Assembly (NCBI GenBank): GCA_044360285.1
Contig: JBIKKP010000018.1
Coordinates: forward strand, 1-30,658
From: UBA2645 sp044360285
GTDB lineage: Bacteria; Pseudomonadota; Alphaproteobacteria; Rickettsiales; UBA1997
Direction: 5' to 3'
DNA: 30,658 nucleotides
The stretch's first letter is position 1. Every line of letters begins with the position of its first letter. Shown here in pieces: positions 8,161 through 16,668 of this stretch. The notes beneath the pieces are model-generated. The model did not search any database and was not told the DNA's origin. It saw nothing but the letters and a program-made list of their open reading frames with translations. The position numbers were made by a program, and so were the translations under genes.

Positions 8161-9231
8161 TTAACGAACTTTTCTGGCTTTATTCAGCAACAAAAAATCA
8201 GCAAGCACGCAAGCAAGCATCGCCTCGCCCACAGGAACTGCGCGGATTCCAACGCATGGATCGTGGCGGCCTTTGGTGATAATTTCGCAATTATTGCCAT
8301 GAATATCGACGGTGCGACGTGGCAATAAAATTGAGCTGGTTGGTTTTACGGCAAAACGAACAACAACATCTTGGCCTGACGAAATGCCGCCAAGCACGCC
8401 TCCGGAATGATTCGAAGAAAATTTCAGCGCGCCATTTTCCATCCACATTTCGTCGGCAAGTTCACTGCCTTTTTTTTGCGCAGCCGCCATTCCTTCACCA
8501 ATTTCTACAGCTTTTACCGCGTTAATTGACATCATCGCCGAAGCAATTTTTGCATCGAGTTTATTGTAAATTGGTTCGCCAAATCCTGCAGGAACATTTT
8601 TTGCAACAAGTTCTATAACCGCACCAACAGAGTCTCCAGACTTTCTTATTTCAGTTAAATAATCAGCGAAATTTTTTGCAGCATCAGCATCCGGGCAGAA
8701 AAAATCATTACGCGAAATTTCAGCAAAATCTATTTTTGTGCGATCAATTTTTTTCTCGCCGATTTGTGTTAAATAGCCGGTAATTTCGATATTTTCTTGT
8801 GCGAGAATTTTTCTAGCAACCGCTCCTGCAGCAACGCGCATTGCTGTTTCGCGAGCTGATGATCTTCCACCGCCGCGATAATCGCGAATGCCATATTTTT
8901 CGAAATAAGTGTAGTCAGCGTGTGATGGACGGAACTTGTCTTTAATGTCACCGTAATCGCCAGATTTTTGGTCTTGGTTGAAAATAATGAGACTGATTGG
9001 AGTGCCTGTGGTCTTGCCTTCAAAGACTCCTGATAAAATTTTTACTTCATCTTTTTCTTGGCGCTGCGTGGTAAATTTTGATTGGCCTGGACGACGTAAA
9101 TCGAGATATTTTTGGATGTCGCCTTCGTTTAGATTAAGCAAAGACGGACAGCCGTCAACCACACAGCCAATTGCCTCGCCATGACTTTCGCCCCAAGTTG
9201 TGAAAGAAAAAATTTCGCCGAATTTGTTCAT
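8161..9231 (-). CDS. aroC: Chorismate synthase
   Basis: Last enzyme of the shikimate pathway, converting 5-enolpyruvylshikimate 3-phosphate to chorismate with reduced FMN. Family signatures are visible in order: TTWGESHGEAIGCVVDGCP near the N terminus, RPGQSKFTTQRQEKDEV, GKTTGTPISL, DYRGGGRSSARETAMRVAAG, and SNHSGGVLGGISSG with RPT-type follow-up near the C terminus. The 356-residue length is normal. It follows cyaY on the same strand after 78 bases that hold a GC-rich hairpin, so it may be transcribed separately. Its presence indicates that aromatic amino acid and folate precursor synthesis is retained. Confidence 0.97.
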   Translation of the reverse strand: MNKFGEIFSFTTWGESHGEAIGCVVDGCPSLLNLNEGDIQKYLDLRRPGQSKFTTQRQEKDEVKILSGVFEGKTTGTPISLIIFNQDQKSGDYGDIKDKFRPSHADYTYFEKYGIRDYRGGGRSSARETAMRVAAGAVARKILAQENIEITGYLTQIGEKKIDRTKIDFAEISRNDFFCPDADAAKNFADYLTEIRKSGDSVGAVIELVAKNVPAGFGEPIYNKLDAKIASAMMSINAVKAVEIGEGMAAAQKKGSELADEMWMENGALKFSSNHSGGVLGGISSGQDVVVRFAVKPTSSILLPRRTVDIHGNNCEIITKGRHDPCVGIRAVPVGEAMLACVLADFLLLNKARKVR

Positions 9232-9270
9232 AAAAGTTTGTTTAGTTAGATTCTTTTTACGCTCTCTGTC

Positions 9271-9299
9271 CTCAGACGGGGTTACAAACCCCGTCCGAG
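9271..9299. repeat. Family C GC-rich hairpin, copy 1
   Basis: GACGGGGTT and AACCCCGTC form a 9-bp perfect stem around an ACA loop, and CTC/GAG extends it across one mismatch. It lies just past the 3' end of cyaY and upstream of aroC. A near-identical hairpin is found at 26490. No U-run follows on the minus strand, so it is not a textbook terminator, although it could block or stabilise message ends. Confidence 0.6.
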
Positions 9300-9309
9300 C
9301 TTAGTGCAC

Positions 9310-9636
9310 TTAAAGAATTTTCTGCAGCTCAGCAAGCAGCTTTTCTGTAAGCTCTTCGCCCTTCGCATCTTTCCAACTTCCGTCAAAAGAAAAATAATTG
9401 GCGCCAGAAAATGGCGAGGAATACCAGATTTTTTGATTGCCGGAATTGCGGTTAATCACGTAAGTCGCACCACTTTCTGAAATGACGATATTCAAAATTC
9501 CGTCGGCATAATCGACTTCCAATTTTCCAGACACGTCCAACGCTTCAACACGATCCGCAAGCGCAATTAGCGCGGTTTCACAGGATTGTAAGAAATCTTT
9601 TTCGAGCATTTTAAAAATAAAAAAAACCATCTCCAT
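9310..9636 (-). CDS. cyaY: Frataxin-like iron-sulfur assembly protein CyaY
   Basis: Frataxin homologue that binds iron and modulates the IscS/IscU cluster assembly machinery. The fold is evident: an N-terminal helix with acidic residues (FLQSCETALIALADRVEAL), the beta sheet with LEVDYADGILNIVI and TYVINRNSGNQKIWYSSP, and the helix ELTEKLLAELQKIL. Start choice is uncertain. The ATG at 9636 has GGAG four bases upstream. Family alignment favours 9609 (MLEKDFLQ), which lacks a visible ribosome-binding site. The longest form, to 9654, would begin inside a family A repeat and is unlikely. It sits between pdxH and aroC. Confidence 0.88.
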   Translation of the reverse strand: MEMVFFIFKMLEKDFLQSCETALIALADRVEALDVSGKLEVDYADGILNIVISESGATYVINRNSGNQKIWYSSPFSGANYFSFDGSWKDAKGEELTEKLLAELQKIL

Positions 9637-9648
9637 CTCTCTCCACAA

Positions 9649-9742
9649 CGTCATCCTTGAATTGCATCAGCAATTCGAGGATCTCGTGCGTTTGACGATG
9701 AACATAACAAGATCCTCGAAGCCTATGGCTTCAAGGATGACG
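9649..9742. repeat. Family A cloverleaf-like repeat, copy 2
   Basis: Same layout as the copy at 6222, in the gap between pdxH and cyaY. The outer arms CGTCATCCTTGAA/TTCAAGGATGACG are intact. The GAATTGC/GCAATTC hairpin has a four-base ATCA loop and the GAAGCC/GGCTTC hairpin a TAT-type loop. The central loop differs from the other copies. Loop variation with intact stems suggests that the structure is selected or is intrinsic to how the element spreads. Confidence 0.9.
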
Positions 9743-9758
9743 GCAAGAGAAGGAGAAG

Positions 9759-10352
9759 TTATGGATAAATAATTTTCACGTTCCAGCCATCACCAACACG
9801 CTCATAAAGATCGCGACGGTGAATGCGAAACTCACCTTCTTGCCAAAATTCAATTCTTTTTGGAACTAGCCGAAAGCCAGACCAAAACTCAGGCCGCGGC
9901 ACTTCTTTGCCTTCAAATTCTTTTTCTTTTGCAGAAATTCTATCCAAAAATTCCTGCCAATTTTGCATTTCCTGCGATTGCTTAGAAGCCCAAGCACCAA
10001 TCTGGCTGCCGCGCCGACGCGAGGCAAAATAGTCGTCGGCTTCCGCTTTTGAAACCTCTTCTACAGAGCCTTCAATTCTGATTTGGCGACCCAGAACTCC
10101 CCAATAAAAACATAAAGCAGCGTTAGGATTTTTTGCTAATTGCTGCGCTTTTCGACCGGTAAAATTTGTAAAAAAACAAAAGCCGCGCTCATCGAAAGTT
10201 TTTAACAAAATCATACGAGCCGACGGCGCACCATTTTCATCAACAGTTGCAAGGCAAGTGGCTGTTGGTTCGGTGATTTCTTCTGAAGCGCAAGCTTCAT
10301 CAAACCAAAGTGAAAATTTTTGAAACGGTTCTCTAAATTCTACTAACTTCAT
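9759..10352 (-). CDS. pdxH: Pyridoxamine/pyridoxine 5'-phosphate oxidase
   Basis: FMN enzyme that makes pyridoxal 5'-phosphate from its pyridoxamine or pyridoxine phosphate. FMN- and substrate-binding signatures are present: SARMILLKTFDERGFCFFTN, GRKAQQLAKNPNAALCFYW, RQIRIEGSVEEV, YFASRRRGSQIGAWAS, and the C-terminal FWSGFRLVPKRIEFWQ with RIHRRDLYER. The 197-residue length is normal. It starts five bases after the carbonic anhydrase stop, so the two are probably cotranscribed with secA upstream. A family A repeat follows its stop. Confidence 0.96.
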   Translation of the reverse strand: MKLVEFREPFQKFSLWFDEACASEEITEPTATCLATVDENGAPSARMILLKTFDERGFCFFTNFTGRKAQQLAKNPNAALCFYWGVLGRQIRIEGSVEEVSKAEADDYFASRRRGSQIGAWASKQSQEMQNWQEFLDRISAKEKEFEGKEVPRPEFWSGFRLVPKRIEFWQEGEFRIHRRDLYERVGDGWNVKIIYP

Positions 10353-10357
10353 TTTAC

Positions 10358-11002
10358 TTAGATGATCGAATTAAAATAGGCGGTATCTGGGTTGAAAGCA
10401 GTAATGTCGCCAGCTTCGATGTTGAATAGCCATCCAAAAACATGAATTTTTTTCTTCACCAAACGCTCTTTGATGTAAGGATAAGTCAGCAAATTTCGCA
10501 GCGAGACAACAACCGCTTCGTGCTCGCAAGCTGTTTGCTGCTCTTCGATTGTTTTGCCAGAAAGGTGCTTTTTCACTGCATCGCGCGCTTCTGAACAAAC
10601 AGAAAGCCAAGTGCGCATTGAGTGTGAAAGATTTTTATTATCGGCGCTAAAATCATCTGACATCATCATTTTTATTGCATCGCATTTGTTGTGACCAAGC
10701 ACAATGACATTTTGCACTTCGAGATATCGAACCGCATATTCAATTGCCGCGTAAATACCGTGCACACCTTGCTTTTCGTCATATTTTGGCACCATGCCGC
10801 CAACGTTATTTACCACGTAAAGTTCGCCTGGATTTGTTGCAAAAATTTCTGCCGGTGAAAGGCGAATATCAGCACAAGAAATTACTAAAGTTGAAGGCTT
10901 CTGACCTTGCAAAAGCAGATGTTCGATGACCGATTTTTTTTGTTCGTAAGTAGTTCCTTTAAAAATTCTAAAACCACTGACCAATCTTGTTGCTTCAGGC
11001 AT
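10358..11002 (-). CDS. Beta-class carbonic anhydrase
   Basis: Zinc enzyme interconverting CO2 and bicarbonate. With the start chosen here, the zinc ligands are C43, H104 and C107 (SCADIR and GHNKC), and the D45-R47 dyad is intact. The family-typical middle is NNVGGMVPKYDEKQGVHG and AAIEYAVRYLEVQNVIVLGH. The frame reaches 11020, but I choose the ATG at 11002 because GGAG lies seven bases upstream and this start falls two bases after the secA stop. The longer form would overlap secA by 16 bases without a clear ribosome-binding site. The length of 214 residues is typical. It may supply bicarbonate for carboxylation or control internal pH. Confidence 0.93.
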   Translation of the reverse strand: MPEATRLVSGFRIFKGTTYEQKKSVIEHLLLQGQKPSTLVISCADIRLSPAEIFATNPGELYVVNNVGGMVPKYDEKQGVHGIYAAIEYAVRYLEVQNVIVLGHNKCDAIKMMMSDDFSADNKNLSHSMRTWLSVCSEARDAVKKHLSGKTIEEQQTACEHEAVVVSLRNLLTYPYIKERLVKKKIHVFGWLFNIEAGDITAFNPDTAYFNSII

Positions 11003-11004
11003 AT

Positions 11005-13716
11005 CTAGGCTCCGTGACATTGTTTAAATTTCTTGCCACTTCCACATGGACAAGATTCGTTGCGGCCAACATTTCCCCAACTTTGCGGATTGTTTTTATC
11101 GCGCTCCTCAGGTTTGAAATTATTTTTAACCGGCTGCGCCGCAGAAATGTTTTTTGCTTCATTTGGCGCAGAATTTTCAACCGCGTTTGGATCAATTCTG
11201 CTTTCAAACATTTTTTGCTTTGGAGCCTGTTCAATCAGATTTGGCGCACCCTCGCCGCTTTCAACGTTAATTTGCACATGAGCAATTCGGCTGACGACTT
11301 GTTCTTCGATTCGAAGAACCATACTTTCAAATAAATCGAGTGCATCGCGTTTATATTCAATAAGCGGATCTTTCTGCGCGTAGGCACGAAGGTTGATACC
11401 GTGACGCAATTTATCGAGTGAAAGCAAATGATCTTTCCATTCCGAATCAAGCGTGAGTAAGAAAATTTGTTTGCAAACTTCGCGCATAATTTCTGCGCCA
11501 TAAAGTTTTTCCTTATCTTCAAAAACCGCACTAACATTACTTTCAAGCAGTTGCAAAATTTCTTTTTGGCCAACGCCATCTTTTTGCACTTCGTTTTTTA
11601 GACCCAATTTCAGACCGTAAATTCTGAAAATTTCTTTTTCCAAAGTGTCAATTTCCCACTGCTCGACGTAAGAATTTTTTGGAATGCAATCTTCAACCAA
11701 GTCTTGATTTATCTGGCTTGCAAAAGTTTTGATTTTTGGCAAAACATCGTCGCAATCAATAATTTCGCTTCGCAAAGAGAAGATATTTTTGCGTTGGAAA
11801 TTGATGACATCGTCATATTTCAACAAGTTTTTGCGAATCTCATAATTACGCATTTCAACCTTATGCTGAGCACCGGCAAGCGTCTTGGTGATCCATGGAT
11901 GGAAGATCGCTTCATCATCTTTCAGCCCAAAACTTGAAAGCAGCGCTTGCAATTTTTCTGAACCAAAAATGCGCATCAAATCATCTTCAAGCGAGAGGAA
12001 AAATTTTGAACGACCAATATCGCCCTGACGGCCGCAACGGCCACGAAGTTGATTGTCAATGCGGCGGCTTTCATGACGCTCACAGCCAAGCACATAAAGA
12101 CCTCCGGCAGCAATTGCAATTTGCTTATCAGCTTCAACTTTGGCATTAATTGCAGCAATTTTTTCTGCGTCAGCTTCTTCTCCAAGCAACATTTGTGCGT
12201 TGCCACCAAGCATGATGTCCGTACCGCGACCAGCCATGTTTGTGGCAATGGTTATTGCGCCAGGCACGCCGGCTTGTGCAATAATTTCCGCTTCTTTTTC
12301 GTGATATTTTGCGTTCAAAACTTGATGCGGCAATTTGTGTTCACGCAGCAATTTTGAAAGATATTCAGACTTCTCGATACTTACAGTGCCAACAAGAATT
12401 GGCTGTTTTTTAGCATGCGCTTCAGAAATTGATTTGATGATGGCGCGATATTTTCCTTCCTCATTTTTGTAAATTTCATCTTCCTCATCAAGCCTTGTAT
12501 TTGGCCGATTGGTTGGCACTTCAACAACTTTTAGATTGTAAATTTCTTCGAACTCAACGGCTTCAGTTTGCGCCGTGCCAGTCATTCCGGCGATTTTTTT
12601 GTAGAGGCGGAAATAGTTTTGAAACGTCACTGACGCCAAAGTCTGATTTTCGTTTCGCACACGAAGACCTTCTTTTGCTTCCAGCGCTTGATGCAATCCA
12701 TCAGAGAAACGGCGGCCTTCTTGCATGCGTCCAGTAAATTCGTCGATGATCACCACCGCACCATCTTTAATGATGTAATCAGTTTCGTTTTTGAAAATTT
12801 TATGAGCCTTGAGCGCTTGGTTGACATGATGCACCAGCGAAATGTGCAACGGGTCGTAAAGCGAAGAATCAGCTTCGATAACGCCCAAATTTTTGAGCAT
12901 TTTTTCTACCGTCTCAATTCCCTCTTCGGTTAGCAGCACTCCGCGATCTTTTTCTTCAAGCTGAAAATCTTTTTCAGTTAGTCGTGGAATCAGGCGGTTT
13001 ACCTCTTCGTAGAGTTTTGAGTTATCGTTGGTTGGACCAGAAATTATCAGCGGCGTGCGCGCTTCATCAATTAAGATCGAGTCAACTTCGTCAACAATTG
13101 CATAAGCATGACCGCGCTGCACCATTTGTTGGCGCGTGAATTTCATGTTGTCGCGCAAATAATCGAAACCCAGTTCGTTATTGGTGGCGTAAGTGATGTC
13201 GCAAGAATAAGCCTCGCGGCGCTCTTCGTCAGTTAGATCATTGGTTAAGCAGCCAACAGTAAGTCCTAAAAATTCGTGGATTTTTCCCATCCAAGCCGAG
13301 TCACGACGCGCAAGATAGTCGTTTGGAATTACCACGTGAACGCCTTTGCCTGTAAGCGCATTGAGATAACAAGGCAAAGTTGCCACCAAAGTTTTTCCTT
13401 CACCGGTGCGCATTTCAGCGATTTTTCCGTGATGCAGAATTATTCCGCCAATGAGCTGAACATCGAAATGGCGCATGTTAAGCACACGTTTTCCGGCTTC
13501 ACGAACAATGGCGAAAGCTTCGTGCAACATTGAATCCAAAGCTTCACCAGCAGCTAGACGATTTTTAAATTCTGTTGTTTTTGCTTTTAATTGCTCATCA
13601 GAAAGCGCAGCAATTTGCGGCTCAAGAGCGTTGATTTTAGCAACTTCCAGCCATAGCGATTTGACGATGCGTTGATTTACTGAACCAAATATTTTCTTAG
13701 CGATTATTGAAAACAT
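11005..13716 (-). CDS. secA: Preprotein translocase ATPase SecA
   Basis: Motor ATPase that drives unfolded preproteins through SecYEG. Visible parts include the N-terminal MFSIIAKKIFGSVNQR, the Walker A region MRTGEGKTLVATLP, the DEAD-type motif VDEVDSILIDEARTPLIISG, and the preprotein crosslinking domain. The second nucleotide-binding fold follows, with ITIATNMAGRGTDIMLGGN and QLRGRCGRQGDIG. The C-terminal SEC-C zinc finger is CPCGSGKKFKQCHG, preceded by a variable linker. The length of 903 residues matches alphaproteobacterial SecA. It follows murA, separated by a family A repeat, and is followed closely by carbonic anhydrase. Signal peptides on the PAP2 phosphatase and the small charged protein imply use of this route. 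Confidence 0.98.
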   Translation of the reverse strand: MFSIIAKKIFGSVNQRIVKSLWLEVAKINALEPQIAALSDEQLKAKTTEFKNRLAAGEALDSMLHEAFAIVREAGKRVLNMRHFDVQLIGGIILHHGKIAEMRTGEGKTLVATLPCYLNALTGKGVHVVIPNDYLARRDSAWMGKIHEFLGLTVGCLTNDLTDEERREAYSCDITYATNNELGFDYLRDNMKFTRQQMVQRGHAYAIVDEVDSILIDEARTPLIISGPTNDNSKLYEEVNRLIPRLTEKDFQLEEKDRGVLLTEEGIETVEKMLKNLGVIEADSSLYDPLHISLVHHVNQALKAHKIFKNETDYIIKDGAVVIIDEFTGRMQEGRRFSDGLHQALEAKEGLRVRNENQTLASVTFQNYFRLYKKIAGMTGTAQTEAVEFEEIYNLKVVEVPTNRPNTRLDEEDEIYKNEEGKYRAIIKSISEAHAKKQPILVGTVSIEKSEYLSKLLREHKLPHQVLNAKYHEKEAEIIAQAGVPGAITIATNMAGRGTDIMLGGNAQMLLGEEADAEKIAAINAKVEADKQIAIAAGGLYVLGCERHESRRIDNQLRGRCGRQGDIGRSKFFLSLEDDLMRIFGSEKLQALLSSFGLKDDEAIFHPWITKTLAGAQHKVEMRNYEIRKNLLKYDDVINFQRKNIFSLRSEIIDCDDVLPKIKTFASQINQDLVEDCIPKNSYVEQWEIDTLEKEIFRIYGLKLGLKNEVQKDGVGQKEILQLLESNVSAVFEDKEKLYGAEIMREVCKQIFLLTLDSEWKDHLLSLDKLRHGINLRAYAQKDPLIEYKRDALDLFESMVLRIEEQVVSRIAHVQINVESGEGAPNLIEQAPKQKMFESRIDPNAVENSAPNEAKNISAAQPVKNNFKPEERDKNNPQSWGNVGRNESCPCGSGKKFKQCHGA

Positions 13717-13747
13717 GAAAAAAATTAAATTAGAAAATTTCTTATCT

Positions 13748-13839
13748 CGTCATCCTTGAGTTGCCTAGCAATTCGAGGATCTCGTGCGTTCGAGTGAAAA
13801 ATGACAAGATCCTCGAAGCCTACGGCTTCAAGGATTACG
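13748..13839. repeat. Family A cloverleaf-like repeat, copy 3
   Basis: Between murA and secA. This copy has drifted at a few bases but keeps pairing: GAGTTGC/GCAATTC remains paired through a G-T/U wobble, and the outer arm has one mismatch (GATTACG) while flanking CTCG/CGAG adds pairs. The inner GAGGATCT/AGATCCTC stem and the GAAGCC/GGCTTC hairpin are unchanged. Confidence 0.88.
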
Positions 13840-13848
13840 AGGTTCTTG

Positions 13849-15138
13849 TCAATAAACCACTTCAATTTGCGCGCCGCATTCACGCAGCTTGTCGGCCAGG
13901 CTTTCATAGCCGCGCTCTAAGTGGTAAAGGCGATTAATTGTGGTGTCACCTTCGGCAACTAAGCCAGCTAGAACCAAACAAACAGAGGCGCGAAGATCAG
14001 TTGCCATAACTTCGGCACCAGTAAGTTTTTTTACGCCTTTAACCATCGAAACATTGCCATGGGCGTCAATATTGGCGCCCATGCGCTGCAGCTCCATAAC
14101 ATGCATGAAGCGGTTTTCAAAAATCGTTTCTTCAATCACTGAAGCGCCATTTGCAACTGACATCAACGCCATAAACTGCGCCTGCATGTCGGTTGGAAAG
14201 CCTGGAAATGGATGAGTTGAAATGTTTACCGGGTCAATTGTCTCTTGACTGCGACTCACTTCAATTTCGTCTTCAGAAATTTGCTTAAAAACTAAACCAG
14301 CTTTTTCGAGTTCTTCACGAAAACCGCCGAAAGTCCACAGCTGCGGACCAACAAGCGTGATTTTTCCACCAGTAATTCCAGCGGCAATTGCATAAGTTCC
14401 GGCTTCAATTCGATCAGCAATAATTTTGTGACGCGCGCCATGCAATTTTTCTACGCCCTGAATCACAATTCGCGGTGTTCCAGCGCCCTCAACTTTTGCG
14501 CCCATCGCATTTAAGCATTTCGCCAAATCGATGATTTCTGGCTCGCAAGCTGCATTATTGATGATTGTAGTTCCTTGCGCCAGCGTAGCCGCCATCATCG
14601 TGCTTTCCGTTGCACCAACCGAAACTTTTTCAAAGTTAATTTCTGCGCCTTGCAACCTTCCGCCCTCAACATGCGCATCGATATAGCCACCAGCAAGCTC
14701 AATTTTTGCACCCAGTTTTTCCATCGCTTTGATGTAGAGATCAACCGGACGCGTGCCAATTGCGCAACCACCAGGTAAAGAAATTTTTGCTTTGCCAAGG
14801 CGCGCCAATAAAGGTCCGAAAGCAAAAATTGAGGCGCGCATTTTTCGAACTAATTCGTAAGGCGCCACGTGATTAAAGAGATTTTTTGCATCAAAAACCA
14901 TCACGCGACCTTGCGCGCCAAGCTCTGAATCATTTCCATCAAAAGAAATTTCCACACCAAGATTTTCCAATAATCCAGCCATTGTTGCAATGTCAGAAAC
15001 GTGGGGAACGTTGGTGAGAGTAAGCTTTTCGTCAGTTAGAATTGAGGCAAGCATCAAAGGCAAAGTGGCGTTTTTTGCGCCAGCAATTTGCACTTTTCCG
15101 TGAAGTTTTTTTCCGCCGGTGATTACAAGTTTTTTCAT
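13849..15138 (-). CDS. murA: UDP-N-acetylglucosamine 1-carboxyvinyltransferase
   Basis: First committed step of peptidoglycan synthesis: adds enolpyruvate from PEP to UDP-GlcNAc. The inside-out alpha/beta barrel signatures are clear: GGKKLHGKVQIAGAKNATLP with the substrate-binding Lys-Asn, RKMRASIFAFGPLLAR, and LPGGCAIGTRPVDLY, whose C125 is the catalytic cysteine and fosfomycin target. Near the end are HPFPGFPTDMQAQFMAL and DLRASVCLVLAGLVAEG. Having Cys rather than Asp there predicts fosfomycin sensitivity at target level. The length is 429 residues. It starts four bases after the pepA stop, so the two are one operon. Together with anmK it indicates a peptidoglycan wall. Confidence 0.98.
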   Translation of the reverse strand: MKKLVITGGKKLHGKVQIAGAKNATLPLMLASILTDEKLTLTNVPHVSDIATMAGLLENLGVEISFDGNDSELGAQGRVMVFDAKNLFNHVAPYELVRKMRASIFAFGPLLARLGKAKISLPGGCAIGTRPVDLYIKAMEKLGAKIELAGGYIDAHVEGGRLQGAEINFEKVSVGATESTMMAATLAQGTTIINNAACEPEIIDLAKCLNAMGAKVEGAGTPRIVIQGVEKLHGARHKIIADRIEAGTYAIAAGITGGKITLVGPQLWTFGGFREELEKAGLVFKQISEDEIEVSRSQETIDPVNISTHPFPGFPTDMQAQFMALMSVANGASVIEETIFENRFMHVMELQRMGANIDAHGNVSMVKGVKKLTGAEVMATDLRASVCLVLAGLVAEGDTTINRLYHLERGYESLADKLRECGAQIEVVY

Positions 15139-15142
15139 AATT

Positions 15143-16582
15143 TTATTTTTTTTCGTAAAGCTTCACCAAGGCGTCAAGCAAGCGCACACCATATCCCGAA
15201 GCGCCTTTTACCGCCATTGCATCACCCTTTCCTTTCCACGCAACACCAGCAATATCAAGGTGCGCCCACGGGGTTTTGCCAACAAAACGCTGTAAAAATT
15301 GTGCAGCCGTGATGCTTCCAGCGCCGCGCCCAGAGCCAACATTCTTCATGTCGGCGATGTCAGAATTAATCATTTCATCATATTCTTCACCAAGTGGCAA
15401 ACGCCATGCACGCTCGCCAGTAGCGGTTCCACAGCTTTCGATTTTTTTCGCTAAATCATCGTCATTGGAAAAAAGTCCAGAATAAATATCGGCTAGCGAA
15501 ACAATGATGGCGCCAGTTAGCGTTGCTAAATCGACGATGAATTTTGGTTTAAATTTTGTGTTGGTGTAGTGCAGCACGTCGGCCAAAACCAAACGCCCTT
15601 CTGCGTCGGTATTGATGACTTCGATGGTTTGGCCAGACATTGAGCGAACTACGTCGCCAGGGCGTTGCGCGGTTCCAGATGGCATATTTTCAACCAGGCC
15701 GATTGCACCAATTACGTTTACTTTTGCTTTACGTTGTGCCAGGTGACGCAACAAACCAACAACCACCGCGCTTCCGGCCATATCGGTTTTCATGTCTTCC
15801 ATATTGTTCGATGGCTTAATTGAAATTCCGCCGGTGTCGAAAGTGACGCCTTTACCCACAAATGCCAAAGGCTGCTCGCCTTTTTTGCCGCCATTCCATT
15901 TGAAGATAACCATTTTTGATTCTTTTTCACTGCCTTGTCCAACGCCTAGAAGCGAGCCCATTCCAAGCTTTTTCATCTCTGCTTCACCAAAAACCTCAAC
16001 TTCCAGCCCGTCTTTTTTCAGCGTTTTGCAAATTTCTGCATAGCTTTCTGGATTGAGGATATTCGATGGTTCAGAGACCAAATCGCGAGTAAGGAAAATG
16101 TTTTTAGCAAGAATTTCTAATTCAACAAACTGCGCTTGCACCTTAGAAGCATCTGGTGTGACAAACGTCAATGCAGCAACTTTTACTTCTTTATCTTTCT
16201 TTTTATCTTCGAAATATCTGTTGAAACGATAGCTAGCCAAAAGCGATCCAAAAGCAATGTTAGCAAGGCTGCGCGCTTGATCTTTTCCTTCAAAATTTAT
16301 TGCCGCTTCTTTGATTTTTGCTGCATTTAAGAAAGAAAAAACTCGACCGCCAATTTTTTGTAACGCCAATTCATTGATCTTTTTCTCAGCACCCGCACCA
16401 ACAACGGCAAAGATTCCGGCGGCATCAGAAATTAAATGCGCTTGGTTAGACTTTCCTTCAAAAGCGAAATTTTCTTTAGCAATTTTAACCGCTTTTAGCG
16501 TTGATTTTTTTGTTTGCTCTTCAGTTAAAATAAAAAGCGAAACCGCGCCAGCAGCGCTTTTAGAGGAGAAGGTAATTTTCAT
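15143..16582 (-). CDS. pepA: Leucyl aminopeptidase (M17 family)
   Basis: Cytosolic two-metal aminopeptidase removing N-terminal residues from peptides. The C-terminal catalytic domain has the complete metal and catalytic set: K244 and D249 in GKGVTFDTGG, K256, D267 in DMAGSA, and D326, E328 and R330 in NTDAEGRL. The N-terminal ~160 residues form the less conserved macro-like domain. The length of 479 residues is normal. In some bacteria PepA also acts in DNA-binding regulation or plasmid resolution, but nothing here shows that. It is first in the pepA-murA unit and diverges from the cbb3 operon across 86 bases that must hold both promoters. I see no convincing FNR/FixK-type TTGAT-N4-ATCAA site there. 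Confidence 0.97.
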   Translation of the reverse strand: MKITFSSKSAAGAVSLFILTEEQTKKSTLKAVKIAKENFAFEGKSNQAHLISDAAGIFAVVGAGAEKKINELALQKIGGRVFSFLNAAKIKEAAINFEGKDQARSLANIAFGSLLASYRFNRYFEDKKKDKEVKVAALTFVTPDASKVQAQFVELEILAKNIFLTRDLVSEPSNILNPESYAEICKTLKKDGLEVEVFGEAEMKKLGMGSLLGVGQGSEKESKMVIFKWNGGKKGEQPLAFVGKGVTFDTGGISIKPSNNMEDMKTDMAGSAVVVGLLRHLAQRKAKVNVIGAIGLVENMPSGTAQRPGDVVRSMSGQTIEVINTDAEGRLVLADVLHYTNTKFKPKFIVDLATLTGAIIVSLADIYSGLFSNDDDLAKKIESCGTATGERAWRLPLGEEYDEMINSDIADMKNVGSGRGAGSITAAQFLQRFVGKTPWAHLDIAGVAWKGKGDAMAVKGASGYGVRLLDALVKLYEKK

Positions 16583-16668
16583 TGATTTGGGATTTTTGAA
16601 TTAGAACTTGAAATGGTCGTAAAACTCGCAGAAGCCCGCCTTTGTAAAAAGCGAAACACAAAATTCCA

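Noticed and set aside
13725..13907. 60-codon minus-strand frame between murA and secA
   Set aside because: It overlaps the end of murA and most of it is a translation of the family A repeat. No ribosome-binding site and no family resemblance.
16583..16668. Possible FNR/FixK box in the pepA-cbb3 divergent region
   Set aside because: TTGATTTGGGATTTTT has the left half-site, but the right half does not match ATCAA, so I do not call an oxygen-response site.
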